Below, piece by piece: positions 12,391 through 25,261 of a stretch of 64,000 nucleotides of DNA (the stretch's first letter is position 1; every line of letters begins with the position of its first letter). The notes beneath the pieces are model-generated. The model made no database searches and was not told where the DNA came from. It worked only from the letters and a program-made list of their open reading frames with translations. The position numbers and the translations under genes are program-made. The DNA lies in NCBI RefSeq assembly GCF_008831285.2, contig NC_045143.1, positions 4,287,503 through 4,351,502 of the forward strand, given 5' to 3'. Source of the stretch: Nymphaea colorata (lineage: Eukaryota > Streptophyta > Magnoliopsida > Nymphaeales > Nymphaeaceae).

Positions 12391-14590
12391 CGAGCGAGAG
12401 AGAGAGAGAGAGAGAGAGAGGGAGATGAAGCAGATATATTGGAGATGGAGGTGATCGATCACTCTAAGTAATAACAGTACATGCGTAAGCATCTTTGCAG
12501 GAAACGATGCTATTTAACTTCTTACTGATTAATTTGAACTAATTATAGAGGTCACATTGTCGTCTCCTGATCCAATTTTCAAAATGCATTTCATTAGCTG
12601 AATGGTGGAAACGCGATATGATGGACATGTTCATGGATTCGATGGCTTCTGGCTGCGACGTCCCCGAGTCTAACGCTTTCACCTTGAATGGCCAACCAGG
12701 TGACTCTCCATGCTCAGATGCAGGTAAGTACAAACTGGATGCATCTTCGTCAATACCCTGATAAATGAACAAAAAAAACTACTGATCCCATCAAATCCTG
12801 TATGCTTTCAGATCCAATTACAATTACATTTGTTTTGAATCTTAAAAATTTTGGATGTTTCATCCATTTGTATGCAGGTTGAATTCATTAAAAGCAATGG
12901 TGATCACGTATATATAGGGATTCGCCTATATTTCGTGATTACGTTACTGTACTGTCATCAACTAATGGCTTCCTCTTTCGCAGAAACAAGTCGGTTTCAA
13001 GTGGAAGTGGGAAGGACATACCTTTTCCGGCTAGTCAATGCCGCCATGATCGACAGTCACTTCTTTACTATAGCAAATCACACGCTCACAGTCGTTGGTA
13101 GAGATGGCTACTACCTCAAGCCATTTGATAGAGATTTTGTGGTAATAAATATTGGGCAGACAATGGATATTATTGTGAAAGCTGACCAATCACAAGGCAA
13201 TTACTATATGGCTGCCCGTCCTTACGCCATCGCCAAAGAAGGCCACTTTGATGGCAATATCACGACTGCGATTGTTGAATATGAAGGCTACAACTCCACC
13301 AGCAACGCTTCCATTCCCTTCCCATTTCTACCGCTTTCAAATGATACCACAGCAGCATTTGACTATGTTCTGCTTGAAAGAAGCCTGGCATCACAAGATC
13401 ATCCGGTTGATGTTCCAAGAGAGATTGATTCTAACTTTACCTTTACCTTATCAGTGAATAACAACCCATGTGTTAATTGCACCTGCAACCCTAGGTTTGC
13501 TTCCAGTATGAACAACATATCATTCATTGACCCAAGTATTGACATACTTGAAGCATATTACTATGGGATCGGAGGCATCTATTCCAGTGATTTTCCTAGA
13601 TTTCCACCCTACTTGTTTAATTTTACAGATGATACTCTGCCAGAGGAACTTGAAGTTTCAAAGCTTGGAACAAAGGTGGTGGTCTTGGAGTATAACACCA
13701 CAGTTGAGCTTGTGCTGCAGTCAACGACTTTGGTTGCACCAGCGAGTCACCCTGTTCACCTGCATGGGCACAGTTTCTATGTTGTTGGGCGGGGTAATGG
13801 AAACTTTGATCCTGAAAAGGATCCATTGTCCTACAACTTGGTTGACCCTCCAGAAGAAAACACAGTTGGAGTTCCAAGCAAAGGATGGGTTGCTGTAAGG
13901 TTCAGAGCACAAAATCCAGGTACCATAGTTCTCTTTCATTGATCTGTTTTCTTGCCCTGCTTATCTTTTGCTTTTCTCCCGTCAGTTCCATTGGAACTTT
14001 AGGTCCTTTCACTAGACGTGTTAAGAGTCATTTTTAAACCTTTCCTTACATCATCTACATGAACATCCCTAGTGTTAGCATGACATGGATGCAGAAACTA
14101 CTGGCAAGTTATGGAAGATTCAATGATAATCCTTTAGATGAACGGAATTCATGAATTATAGAAAAAAAAAAAAAGGTTCCGGTAATCAGTTTAATAACCA
14201 CACATATGAACAGAAAACAGAAGTTGGCAGCAACTTGATACATGTGTCTTTGTTGGTAGGAAAATCTTGCTAGCTAATGCTACAAACTGATTTTCTTTCT
14301 TTCTTTTTTCTCCTGCTATATAGTTCCAACAACATTCTTGTTTTCAAAGAGAACGCTGCTTTATTTATCTCCTGCAAACAGGTGTTTGGCTACTTCACTG
14401 CCACTTGGACAACCACTATGTTTGGGGAATGCTAGGAGTTTTTGTGGTCATGGACGGTCCGACGCCCGAAACGAGCATGCTGCCTCCACCAACCTACATG
14501 CCGCAATGTTCTAATGCAGAGCTCATCCAAAAGAGGCCACAGGCTCCTGCAGATCCCGAGAAGCGTAGGCAAATGTTTATGCAGAACTAA
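9866..14590 (+). CDS. laccase (multicopper oxidase), intact six-exon gene
   Basis: Exons are 9866-9955, 10169-10320, 11364-11608, 12598-12723, 12984-13919 and 14382-14590. They total 1758 nt and keep frame across all five GT-AG introns, giving 585 aa, a normal laccase length. The first 20 or so residues are a hydrophobic secretion signal (ELIFFFFLLLSIL), so the enzyme should act in the cell wall, oxidising phenolics such as monolignols or flavonoids with reduction of O2 to water. Copper-ligand motifs in order are HWHG, WYHAHSEW, HPVHLHGH and HCHLDNH. The residue ten after the T1 cysteine is Met (WGM); many plant laccases have Leu there. About 30 residues follow the last conserved Cys (MPQC), a tail beyond the usual end. 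NxT/S glycosylation sites are frequent in the large exon. An in-frame ATG at 9803 would add 21 residues ahead of the signal; I prefer 9866 because the signal then begins the protein. The substrate cannot be told from sequence. Confidence 0.93.
12351..12420 (+). repeat. (AT)n-(GA)n compound microsatellite in laccase intron 3
   Basis: About 19 AT units (12351-12388) are followed by a GA run (12391-12420), within the 989-bp intron between exons 3 and 4. Confidence 0.95.
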
Positions 14591-17500
14591 AGTTGTTTGT
14601 GAAATTATGGATTGTTACTCCATCGACACGACATCTAGTTGTTCTTCTAAGCCAATAAGAGCTCCATTCACAACTTTTCAACAAGCCGAGAATTCAACAC
14701 CCAGAGTGCGTCTTCTTCAGCACAATCGTTTAGTGCTGCTCCGTATGAAAGCAGTCCTTCTCTGTAGCTCTCTATGTCCTTTTCTGCAAGAAACTTAACC
14801 ACCCAATAAGCAGAAAAGAGAAAACAATGGAGTAAAATGATTTGGATAATGAAATCGACCAACAACGGGTAAGAAAAGTCAAGAATTGGATAATTCATAT
14901 TGAAAACTTTACTTTTTCAAGGACACAGAGGAGGACGTTAAAGTAAGAATCGACTGAGATCAACAGGGGAGAAAAGCAGAGCCCCTGTGTGAACTGTTGG
15001 CATGCAGATGATTATAAATTAGGCATCCAAACCGCGAAGTGGACCCCTGACCGACAAAATTCCAGTCTTCGATCCAAAGGGCAGCACAATAAGATCCAGC
15101 AAACACAGACCACATATCGATCGCCATGGGACTTCGGCCTAACACGAACCGGATAGAGTTCGGGTTTTTGGTCCCCGAAGCAACACCCTTGCCAACTACC
15201 AATCCTCGATAAAAAAAAAATTCAGATGCAGTGAATTCAAAAGTACAATCACTGTCTGAACCAAGACACCCAATTGAGATCAAATGATTGACCAGTTGAG
15301 GTAAATGTAAAATATTTTTTAAAATAAATGGCTTTCTTTGAATCCGAACCGGTAAATCTCCATTTGGCCAATGCGTAGCGACTTACTATTCCATGCACAA
15401 ATATACCGGAAAGGAACAAGAAAAGGGTTGGAGCATTATCAAAAATTTTTATAAAAAATACACATACTTTAAACTTTCAAACTTTCTTATAATTTTTTCT
15501 TTTTTGTCCTCCTAAAAAACGTCTTTTTTTTTTTTTACTTAAAAGTAAGGATATTTTTATCATTATGCACCCCTGTGTACAAATTTTTGCGTACAAGAGT
15601 TGTGCACATAATCACTTTCCCCATTGCCAACCATTATTGTATCCAATCCCGTGTATGCTTGATTTCCCGATAAATCAATATTATCATCACAATAAGAGAA
15701 TTAAGATGACAATGATCTAATTAGATAAGGATCCAAATTTAATCTTAAATGACCATATCCTCCCTTATAAGCTTTCACTATATAACTCCTTGGCTCCCAA
15801 CCGCCAATAATCTCAAGCACTCCTCTTCATTAACTACTTACTTTTACAACTCACATCACATAAACTCTTCTTTAGAGATAGTGCAACCCCAGAGAAAGCA
15901 GAATTAATTTCACGAACCTTACTGATATTAGGCCCCCTTCCAATGTTGCTGATCATATATATTTATCCTTTCAAGCATCTGACATATTTTGGCACTTGGG
16001 CAGATTCAGGATACATTTTTTAACTTGAATGTTGCTTACCCGAAGAAGTATATTGCTGCAATTTTTTGCTTCCATTCTTCATTTCTTTGCATATAATGGT
16101 GGAGAGACCTTTAAATTAATCCATTTGATTACAAGTGGTGTCGATTTGATTCACTGAGTGTGCCATGTACCATATAATGTTTTGAACACTTTTCAACGGA
16201 TTAAAGGCACAAGCGTCATATGTACACCAAATATCTTATACTTGTTTCTAAATAGTTTCAGAACTCATAGTTTTAACTTTTAAATTACCCTTTTATATTC
16301 TGTCCTATTCTTTATTTATTAATAATTTTAAGGGATTGACAATTAATTCAACTAAAAGGTCATTGAGGAACACTGACGCTAACCTAGCTTTCCAAGCAAA
16401 TCTGGCACGAACAACATGAATGATTGAATCCGAAGTCCGAACAAGAAAAACATATTTCGAGGTAATCTTATTACACACGGAGATATTTGTGCAACATATT
16501 TACTTGAAAACTTCCACCAAGTTTGAACCACTCGGAAGGAAAATGATACTTGAAGAACGGAAAAAAAAAAAAAGACGGAAATTAATAGGGGAGGAGAAAA
16601 TTTGATGTACGCCAACGGCCCGCCGCTCCAACCACCTAGCGGAACAAAAGGAATTAAAGAGAGAGAAAAAAAAGACGGGCAACTTTTTCTTTTTTAGAAT
16701 ACATTCATTTTCCACGGGACTGAAAATGTACTATTTTTAATTACTTTTTTTTTCCTTTTTATTTTTGTAAACACATTTTTGACTAATCATTTTCTTTTTC
16801 ATGTGTGAAGATTTATGTCAATGAGCACTGGAGAGCTGGTTGGACTATGGGTTTGGAATAAGTCTCGGCCTGGCTCAGCTCGATAACTAGTAGGCCCAAG
16901 CCGACTTGACATCCAAAAACCGGGTTCGGACTCGGCCCGACTCAAAAAATCTTAAAAATATATTTTTAATATAAAATAATATATATATAATTAATTATAT
17001 AAAATATTATATATATATATAAATTAATTAAAATTTTAAAAAATAAATTATTGAGCTCAAATCGGGTTTATAGGCCCTGAAGCCAGCTCGATAAGGAGTC
17101 GGGCCAGCCCGGTTCCTTATTTTCAGGGCTTGGGCCTGAGTTGGGCCGAATACCGAGTACCCAGCAGGGGCGGAGCCTGATGTCTAGCCTTAGTTTGAAA
17201 GAAAGCTGGTTTACCGTTCAATTCCACTATACTTTTGAGCCTTAAAAATAGGCAGAACACATAGTACCAAATTGAAGACACCAACACAAATTGAAGACAC
17301 CAACACAGTTCAGGATCTCAGATTGATAGAGATGAATCTATTTGCTCATCCCTGGGAACAGGGTCCGTTCACACAAACGAGTGTCCTTAATTGAGACACC
17401 TTGTTTCTTCCAGTTCCTTTAAAAAATAATTTGCTTATATTTTTTCACTTAATGGCTACCATTTGATCTCTTTAAAATTAATGAGACCGATTCTCATTAG

Positions 17501-18600
17501 GTTTAGCATATGAGGGTCTGCTAATTAGGTCAGGGACAAAAACTAGGTCACTCATAATTGATTGATAAAATACTTCTTTAGTATAATCTGACCATATAGA
17601 TATTGATACACTAAGCCATTTTTTGAGTTTAACATGTTTTTGTAGTAATAATCACAATGAACGGCTCTCGTGACATCAAATTTTTAATAGTAGAAAAATC
17701 AACATTTTTCTTAAAAACAACTTGAAGGAAGGCATGTTTTATGTCGAATTAGTATTTATAAACACCTAAAAATGTTCATATGCCGTTTAAAATATTTTTT
17801 TTGGTACATTAAGTCTTTTTTTTTTAGTTTAACATGTTTTTATAGTAATAAAAAAATGAATCTCTTGTGACATCAAATTTAAATTTTTAGTAGTAGAAAA
17901 ATCAACATGTTTCTGGGAAAGAGCTTGAACTTTTTTGTTAAATTAGTATTTATAAAAACATTAGAAGAGGTGTGACACAGTCGATGTAGCTTGGCATGAG
18001 AGGGCGATGGGAGCACAATTTGCATGGAAAACCGTCCAGTGGCCTGGCAGATCGCCATTTATGGTAAATCGTCAAGTCATAAACAGCTCCCCATTCATAG
18101 CTTTAACTACACGCTATTTTCTAAACCTCTTTTTCCTTGCAAAGAGACCTTGCCGATTAATCACACAAATCATGTTCTTGGGAAAATTCTCAAAAAGTTG
18201 CTCTAGTCAAACCATCACCACGCCTTACAAAGTGAAAACGCTGTCGTTTTCAATGTTTATATAGGATTCTACAGCTTCAAAGGACTCATAGATTTTAAGT
18301 TGTTCAATATATTTCGAATGGCAGCAGCCTCACCCACGTGTTTAGAGTAAACGATAGTATGAACTTCAGCATTTTAAAGCATCTAACTTGTCAATGTCGA
18401 ATTGTATATTATCTTTGTATGATATCTCCATAGTAAGTACAACTTGAAACGTATCATATTTTTATGGTGGAAACCGTCATAGTCTAATTACAAATCTCAA
18501 AGAAAAAGTTCAGATCCCCTTCAAAGTATGATGCCAACATATTATTCAGTATTTGCTTACAAATAAGGCCGCGTGGAATCGAAGCTACAAAGGGCTCCCT
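14591..18600. other. intergenic region between laccase and Ran
   Basis: No gene is supported. It contains AT-rich DNA, a segment at about 16.85-17.17 kb with GC-richer ends around an AT-rich core (repeated words such as CGGCCCGACTC and GGCCCAAGCC, typical of plant repetitive elements), a fragment resembling one end of the hAT-like MITEs at about 17166 (ggggcggagcc), and the 200-bp tandem repeat listed separately. Confidence 0.6.
17608..17975. repeat. two-copy tandem repeat, 200-bp period
   Basis: The word agtttaacatgtttt recurs exactly 200 bp apart (17626 and 17826), with conserved blocks gacatcaaatttt, tagtagaaaaatcaaca and aattagtatttata in both copies. A diverged single relative sits at about 4740-4875, so this is a dispersed family with a local duplication. 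No coding capacity is seen. Confidence 0.75.
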
Positions 18601-18625
18601 GTTTTCGAAGCGTGAAATATATCTC

Positions 18626-18633
18626 TATATATA
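18626..18633 (+). promoter_or_regulatory. putative TATA box of the Ran gene
   Basis: TATATATA lies 134 bp upstream of the Ran ATG, followed about 35 bp later by a pyrimidine-rich tract (ctttctttcctctctctccctc) typical of plant transcription starts and 5' leaders. Confidence 0.5.
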
Positions 18634-18759
18634 CATGGGTGGCGAGAGCGGCGACACCAAATCCTTTCTTTCCTCTCTCTCCCTCATATCTATAAGGGCA
18701 AATCTCCCGCCGGTCCCATTCTTCTTGACGCACAGAAAGAGAGGAGACTCGGAGAAGAC

Positions 18760-21700
18760 ATGGTAGGTCTTGCTCTTCTTTGAACGAGCATGTTGGTCTT
18801 GGCTCCCGTTCTCGTGTCGATATGGTCATTTCTTGTTTTGATTCGTTTCACACAGCGGGTTTATGCTTATGCTCTGTGTGGTTTTTAGCATGCTGACCTC
18901 CCTCTTCCATGTGTTCTTCTTGTTGTTCTGACAGTCTCCGTCCTTCTATCCTATGTGTTTTTCTTTCTCTTGGGTCTTCTTCGTGTTTCGCTCTGTGTTC
19001 TTTTGGTTATTGATAATGACGTGATCCTGTTTTCCCTGTTGTTGGTGATTGATATCGCTGTGCGTCTTCTTGATTTCTGTTGTTTCTTTTGGTTTCTGAT
19101 GGTGGTTCTGCCTTTATTTTGCTTTTCCTTGTCCTGTGCTCTGTATTCCTTCCCCTTATTGGTGATGGTTGTCTTTCTTTGCCATGGATGTTTGCCTCCA
19201 AACTATTTCGATGCTGGTCAGCTCATTTTATTAGACTTCTTTTTTTGTGGTTTATTTGATCCATAATAATTTGCGTTATGTTTTTTTTCCCCAGGCTTTG
19301 CCGAACCAGCAGCAGGTTGATTATCCAAACTTCAAACTGGTCATTGTTGGTGATGGCGGAACTGGTGCGTCTTTACTTTATCAGACGTTTCCTTACCATG
19401 TCTTTTATTTCCGGAAGTTAGGGACTAGCGGTTCCTTTGTTCCTTTGCTTCGTTTCTTCCTTTAGCTTATGCTTGCTCCTAGCCGTCCATGAACTTGTCG
19501 TATGACATTTTCCTCTTTGCTTTGTGGGTCTGCAGGAAAGACAACTTTCGTTAAGCGGCACCTTACCGGAGAGTTTGAGAAGAAATATGAGCGTGAGTTC
19601 CTTTTTTCTCTGTTCAATACTGGGAGCATAATACAGAGCAATGCTACTTGCATCAACGAATGGTGTGGCAGACACTCACATACACTTATTACTTGCTTAT
19701 TCGATCTCATAGTCGTAATCTTTTGGATCAGAAGATTAACTCCATTCCTTGATTTGAACTGCTACTATGCCGTCTCTGCTTTGAATCATGTCACTTATAT
19801 GTTGTGTTATAGCATGGTAACATAACCTCTTGAAAATCTTGTTATGACCTTGTGTGGATGTTTAAAAGAGAAATAGTTTTTTACAAGTTTGTTTCAGTTC
19901 TTTAATTGTTTTTTGGTACCATGGCCATTTTTTAGTGGCAAAAGGTGATAGAAAATAGTTTTTTTATTGCTAGATGTACTCAAACGGCTTGTTGTTCTGC
20001 TCATCATGTATGCATTAGTAATGTGCCTAACAGCCGTGAGGGAAGCTTTCCTTGATTAATGGAAACTCTTTTCCTAGTGAATTATGTTAAACAAACACTC
20101 AAAAATCCTAACATAGATCTGTTTTCCAAATGTCAAATTTTATCCACCCATACATTCTTCCAATTCGTTTGGAGAATTTGAGATGTTCAAACTTGAAGCT
20201 ATGGAAAATCACTGTGAGTTTCTACTTAGTATACAACCTTGAGTTCTACTTATTATGCTATTATTTTGTAAAGCTTCTATATGACGTTTAGTGGCCCTAC
20301 AATGCAAGTTTGCAGCCATTGCTTGGATTAAGCCTAGGATAGCAAGCAAATATGGCACTCACATACACATATTACTCAGTTGGTTACCTGAATTATTAAC
20401 AATTTAAAATTCGTGCAGCAACAATTGGCGTAGAGGTTCATCCATTGGACTTCTTCACAAATTGTGGTAAAATTAGGTTTTACTGCTGGGACACTGCAGG
20501 ACAAGAAAAGTTTGGTGGCCTTCGGGATGGATACTAGTAAGTAACAATTTGCTATCTCTATTTTAAGACTTTTAGATGGGATATGAAAGTCAAATTTGCA
20601 ATTTAAGACCCTTTATATTGCAGTATTTATCAAATGGACTCTTTTAGGAAAGGACAATTGTCATGTGTGCACTAATATGTATGTCGTTGATGTGTATCAC
20701 GTGAGTACTTACCATGATATAGTTGGTTGTCCTACCTCCTTATTAGTAGGAAGTTACACACACCCAAGATGTAGTATTTTTACCGTAAGAAAGCATGCTA
20801 GGATGTCGTGTGATTATCAACATGACATTAGATTTGACAAAAAAAAAAAGCTTTTTCATAATTGTTTATATAACTAATCGGTGCCTATAGCTTACTAGAT
20901 TGAGTATTCTGCATTAAAAGCCTATTTAGCTATTGCTAAGGCTTCATGATATTTGCACTGCAATTCCCCATAAGTTTACAGTTGGCCCCTGCCATGCCAG
21001 CACCTCCACTGCCCAAGATCACCATTGCAAATGCCGCTGCTACTAACCCATCACCACCACCACCTTCATTGTCTTCTCTGTTGCCATTCATCTCTATCAT
21101 CAATGGTGCCACCATTTTTTTTTTTTTTGGCCCGGATCCACTTTGTCCTCAAATTCTCTATCCATTATATTTTGATGCCACCATTTGCTGGCTTTTTTTT
21201 TTCAATTTTGGATGACTCTGTGTTGAAACACTCAGTCAGTACATTGTAGTTTTAAACAGAGAAACTCATTATAACAGGACCAGGCAACAATGCTAAATGA
21301 GAGTAGTTAGACACTTAGAATAATATGAAGTTCTTAACAGAATCATTGATTCTTTTAGTGGTTATGTTCTGCATATTTTTCAATAACAACATGTTTGTTC
21401 TCTAATCAGATTTGTTCATTTCTTGCGTGCAGCATCCATGGGCAATGTGCCATTATCATGTTTGATGTAACTGCTCGTTTAACATACAAGAATGTTCCAA
21501 CATGGCATAGAGATCTTTGTCGGTAAGTGTAAGAGATTAGTGTCTTGTTTCATTCACTGGCACATAGACAACATGGATACTCCCACACATATGTTAGCGG
21601 TTAGCAAACACACCACAATCAAAACTAGGGTTTGTATACCTGACTATATACTTTTTTTTTTTGCCAGGGTGTGTGAGAATATTCCTATAGTTTTATGTGG

Positions 21701-23003
21701 TAACAAGGTTGATGTGAAGAACAGACAGGTGAAGGCAAAGCAAGTCACCTTCCATAGGAAGAAGAACCTTCAGTACTATGAGATTTCTGCAAAAAGCAAT
21801 TACAATTTTGAGAAACCTTTTCTCTACCTTGCCAGAAAGCTCGCCGGGTATGAAATGAAGCGCTTATTCTTTCTCCCTCTCTGTATGTGTGTTTTACTGC
21901 AGTCTTCTTCATTCTTTTTGATGTGTGATTCTAATGGATGACACCTTGACAGAGATCCTAACTTGCATTTTGTTGAGTCACCTGCACTTGCTCCACCAGA
22001 AGTAGAGATTGATCTTGCAGCACAAAGAGAGTAAGTCTTTCTTGCTGTTATCTATTTATTTATATTTTTTTTTTTTGTACCTTTGATGGAGGGAGTCTTT
22101 ATGTGAGATTATTTGTTACTGGGAACTTTCAATTGAAGTAAAAGAACCTGCTGGGAAAAGAATTGGATCTGGGAGTTAATCTAGGTTGAAGTCTGGTGTG
22201 GAGGACTTTAGATGGCTGGGTTGTCATGTGTATATTAACAAAATGAAATCCCAAAATATGCATTTGAGCTTATTGCATAAAAAATTTTCACCCAATAATT
22301 GCTACAATAATTTTGGCAGTATTGTTTCTGTTCCACAGATGATTTTAATAGTGTTCAAGTTCTAGAATTTCGACCCTGTATAGTTTGTTAAAATGTTGAC
22401 ATGCACAGTTTTTAGCATATTTATGGATAGATGATCTGCCCATATGTAGTCATGAATCACGGGGATTTGACCGAGTCCTATATTAAGAAAAGAACTGTTA
22501 AAATAAATGCCGAGTTTTCGCACTTTTTTGAGCAGCCTACTAGAATCATGTTACAAAAAATGGATAAGGTTATAGATTGAATGTGTGAAATTTTTATGGA
22601 GATTTAACCTTTTGTGGTGTAGGAAAAGCTTATACTTTTTTAGTATATGATATTTCTTCTGAATATGTGTGTGTGTGTGTGTGAAGGATTGAATTGTGAA
22701 GATGCTTGTTAACTGAAAAGCTATCAACTTTGTTATGGAAAACAATTTTATCTGAAGAATGGGGGAAAATCGTTTGCAGTCGTTATTGTGAAGTGCACTT
22801 GTCATGTGGTTGTAAAATTAACCATTCAGCAGCATAAATATAGATCTTATTATGACCACAAGCCTAAACTACTAGTTTGTTTCCTATGGTTGCTTGTATA
22901 ACTATTATTTTGCTGGGCTTTCTGTATTTTCAGGCAAGAAGCTCAGTTATCTGCAGCAGCAGCACAGCCGCTTCCAGATGAAGATGATGATTTGCTCGAT
23001 TAA
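18760..23003 (+). CDS. RAN: Ran, small nuclear GTPase
   Basis: Eight coding exons (18760-18762, 19295-19364, 19536-19592, 20419-20536, 21433-21522, 21668-21847, 21953-22030, 22934-23003) total 666 nt, giving 221 aa, the standard plant Ran length. All introns are GT-AG. The first coding exon is only the ATG. GTPase motifs are P-loop GDGGTGKT split across exons 2 and 3, switch [16 protein letters not shown], switch [23 protein letters not shown] and [14 protein letters not shown], ending in an acidic tail (PDEDDDLLD). There is no C-terminal prenylation cysteine, which distinguishes Ran from other Ras-like GTPases. Ran-GTP/GDP gradients drive importin and exportin traffic and spindle and nuclear-envelope assembly. 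Every diagnostic residue looks intact. Plants usually have several Ran genes; which paralogue this is cannot be told. Confidence 0.97.
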
Positions 23004-23030
23004 TGATTAGCTCCTAAGACAGTCCCCTGA

Positions 23031-23149
23031 GCCTTATTTATTCACGAGACTAGTCCTTTTCTGTTAATAGACGTACCTGGAGTTTTGTGCCTTATTTGTT
23101 CTCGAGGCTAGTGCTTTTTTGTTTAATAGACATGTACCTGGAGTTTTGT
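23031..23149 (+). repeat. 58-bp tandem duplication in the Ran 3'UTR
   Basis: A unit beginning gccttattt at 23031 and ending ggagttttgt is repeated from 23089 with several substitutions and a short insertion. Both units contain ctag and a ttaatagac…tacctgg block, and lie 28-146 nt past the stop codon. Confidence 0.85.
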
Positions 23150-25229
23150 TGTGATCTTTGTTAGTGTATTGCGAGTTCATACTTTGTGCTTGCTCTTTAC
23201 ATTCTTGTTATGCGGAACATCTCGATACTTTTTCTTAAGAAAATGGTTATGTGAAATTTTGCTAGTTTAGTTTCAGTTGTCAAGGTACTATATGGGGTAC
23301 GCACAAATGCTAGTAGTCTTTTGAGTGAAGCACATTTTTCCTTTGCCTCTTTACTTGAAATTATGGAGATATTGAGCTCAAGGCTTTTGCCTCCATTTCG
23401 CGATGCTTGATGCAACATATTTGTTAAATATATTTCTTTCGGTCATTGGTTCGAGTGGCATAGGTGTTACGACCCCTCTCCTATATGGAATGAAGCCAGT
23501 GTATTGATTAGCATCTATGTGACAGAGACACTTTTAAAATGTAGAATTACCCATGTCGCATCGACACAACTCTGTTGCTGGAACTGAACACTTCTCGGAC
23601 ACGGCAGACTTAACTTTTGTGATTGTTTTGGTTTATTGTTGTTTTTCTCATTTCCCTTACATTAGCATGCACTTTTAGTGCCCAAAGTTTTAAAACCTTG
23701 GAACTCAAATGGAAGTGAATTGACTCATGACGCCAGGTTAGCGGTGACACGGCCTGGCTTTGACACTCCAGTTTTTGCATAAAGTACATTTTTTGGTTGT
23801 ATAAAATAGTGATTTTGAGTCATTGTAAGACATGTATTACACATGACATATATAATAATGTAATGCATATAAAACACAAGCTTTAGTAGCATAGTTACTA
23901 TAATTATATATTGTATGTGTATGTGTGTGTGTTACACTGAAATTTATTTTAACATGTGGTTTTTGTTATCATTTGTAAGTGCATTTATATCTGTAATATG
24001 TACATTTGGATCATATCGAAAGATGACTTGGTTAAACCCGCCTTTGACTCGGCCAAAACTTAAGATTACTCAGCCTAGCCAAGACAAGACAGTTCATGGT
24101 TTTTCCATTCGTTTTTTTACTAGGTTGAGCACCGAATCAGCCAAGTCATTTCAGGTGACCCAGCTGGTTTTTTAAACAGTGTTAATGCCTAATTTATTTA
24201 TGCATCAAGGACGACCGTGTTGGTGAAGGATTCTCCTTTTCTTAATAAGCTCAGATTATTGTGAAGGTCTTATTTGGTTATGTTCTGAGACAACTGTGCT
24301 TCGCCAGCTGAGAAGAGGCAGGGCTCATTTCCTTCCTTGCCATTCTCTACTGCTACTTCAATCAGGCCCAACTTAGTCCCACATTTTCTCTACTGAAACT
24401 AACATAATTCACCATGTTCAGTTACGTCAACTGCACTGAGTAGCTATGAAATCATTAATCATCTGACAACCAAAACTGAGGTTTATGTGTTCAAACTTCG
24501 CTAGTTTGCATGTTGAGTTGTCCCTTGCTGAAGGTCATAATGAAATAGACTTAAATGGGTGGAATGTTATTTAGAAGCTTTCAAACAATGAAATTCAAGC
24601 TGTAAGCTTATGGAAACAAGCATGTCTTTAACTTATTTTATGAAGAAAATATGTCTCAGAACCTAGAACTTGAACACAAATCCACCGATTACGAGTGCAA
24701 TTCAACTACCCTTGCAGTTTAGGGATTAAAATGAACGTTTGGGCAGCTTTGCTTCCACACTGGTTCAGGAGTTTTTACATGAATGGATGCAAAGAAAAGA
24801 AAGTAATGTTAGAACCTGTGTGTGCATACATAGTTTTATGCAGGCAAACTTATCAACCATACCTTGAGCTAACACAATCATCACCCTACTGGTCTTTCGG
24901 AGACACACCGATTCATTCCCATGTTGTGCCTCGACAAACATCATTTTCAAGGACAAAAATTGCAGAAACGTTGTTTGGCATGTGTCCTGTAAGACATGTC
25001 CATGTGATACAGCCAGTATGACTTGCCAAATATTTAAAAGTGGTAGTTGAGATAACATATAGTATTCATGCATTTACTACTTCCACATGCTAATCTCTCT
25101 CTCAACCCAAATCATGTTTTCTTTAAACTGTCAGGCAATTAACTTTACGTGGTGTCCTTATGTGGAGCTTCAATTCCTCTCCCACTGCAATTTGGTGTTT
25201 CTCAAGTGGATGCAGTTCTCCCTCTCTCT

Positions 25230-25261
<32 letters not shown>

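Noticed and set aside
12851-12983. Upstream extension of the large laccase exon frame
   Set aside because: The frame is open, but the paralogue and the phase of exon 4 place the acceptor at 12983; the extension is intron sequence.
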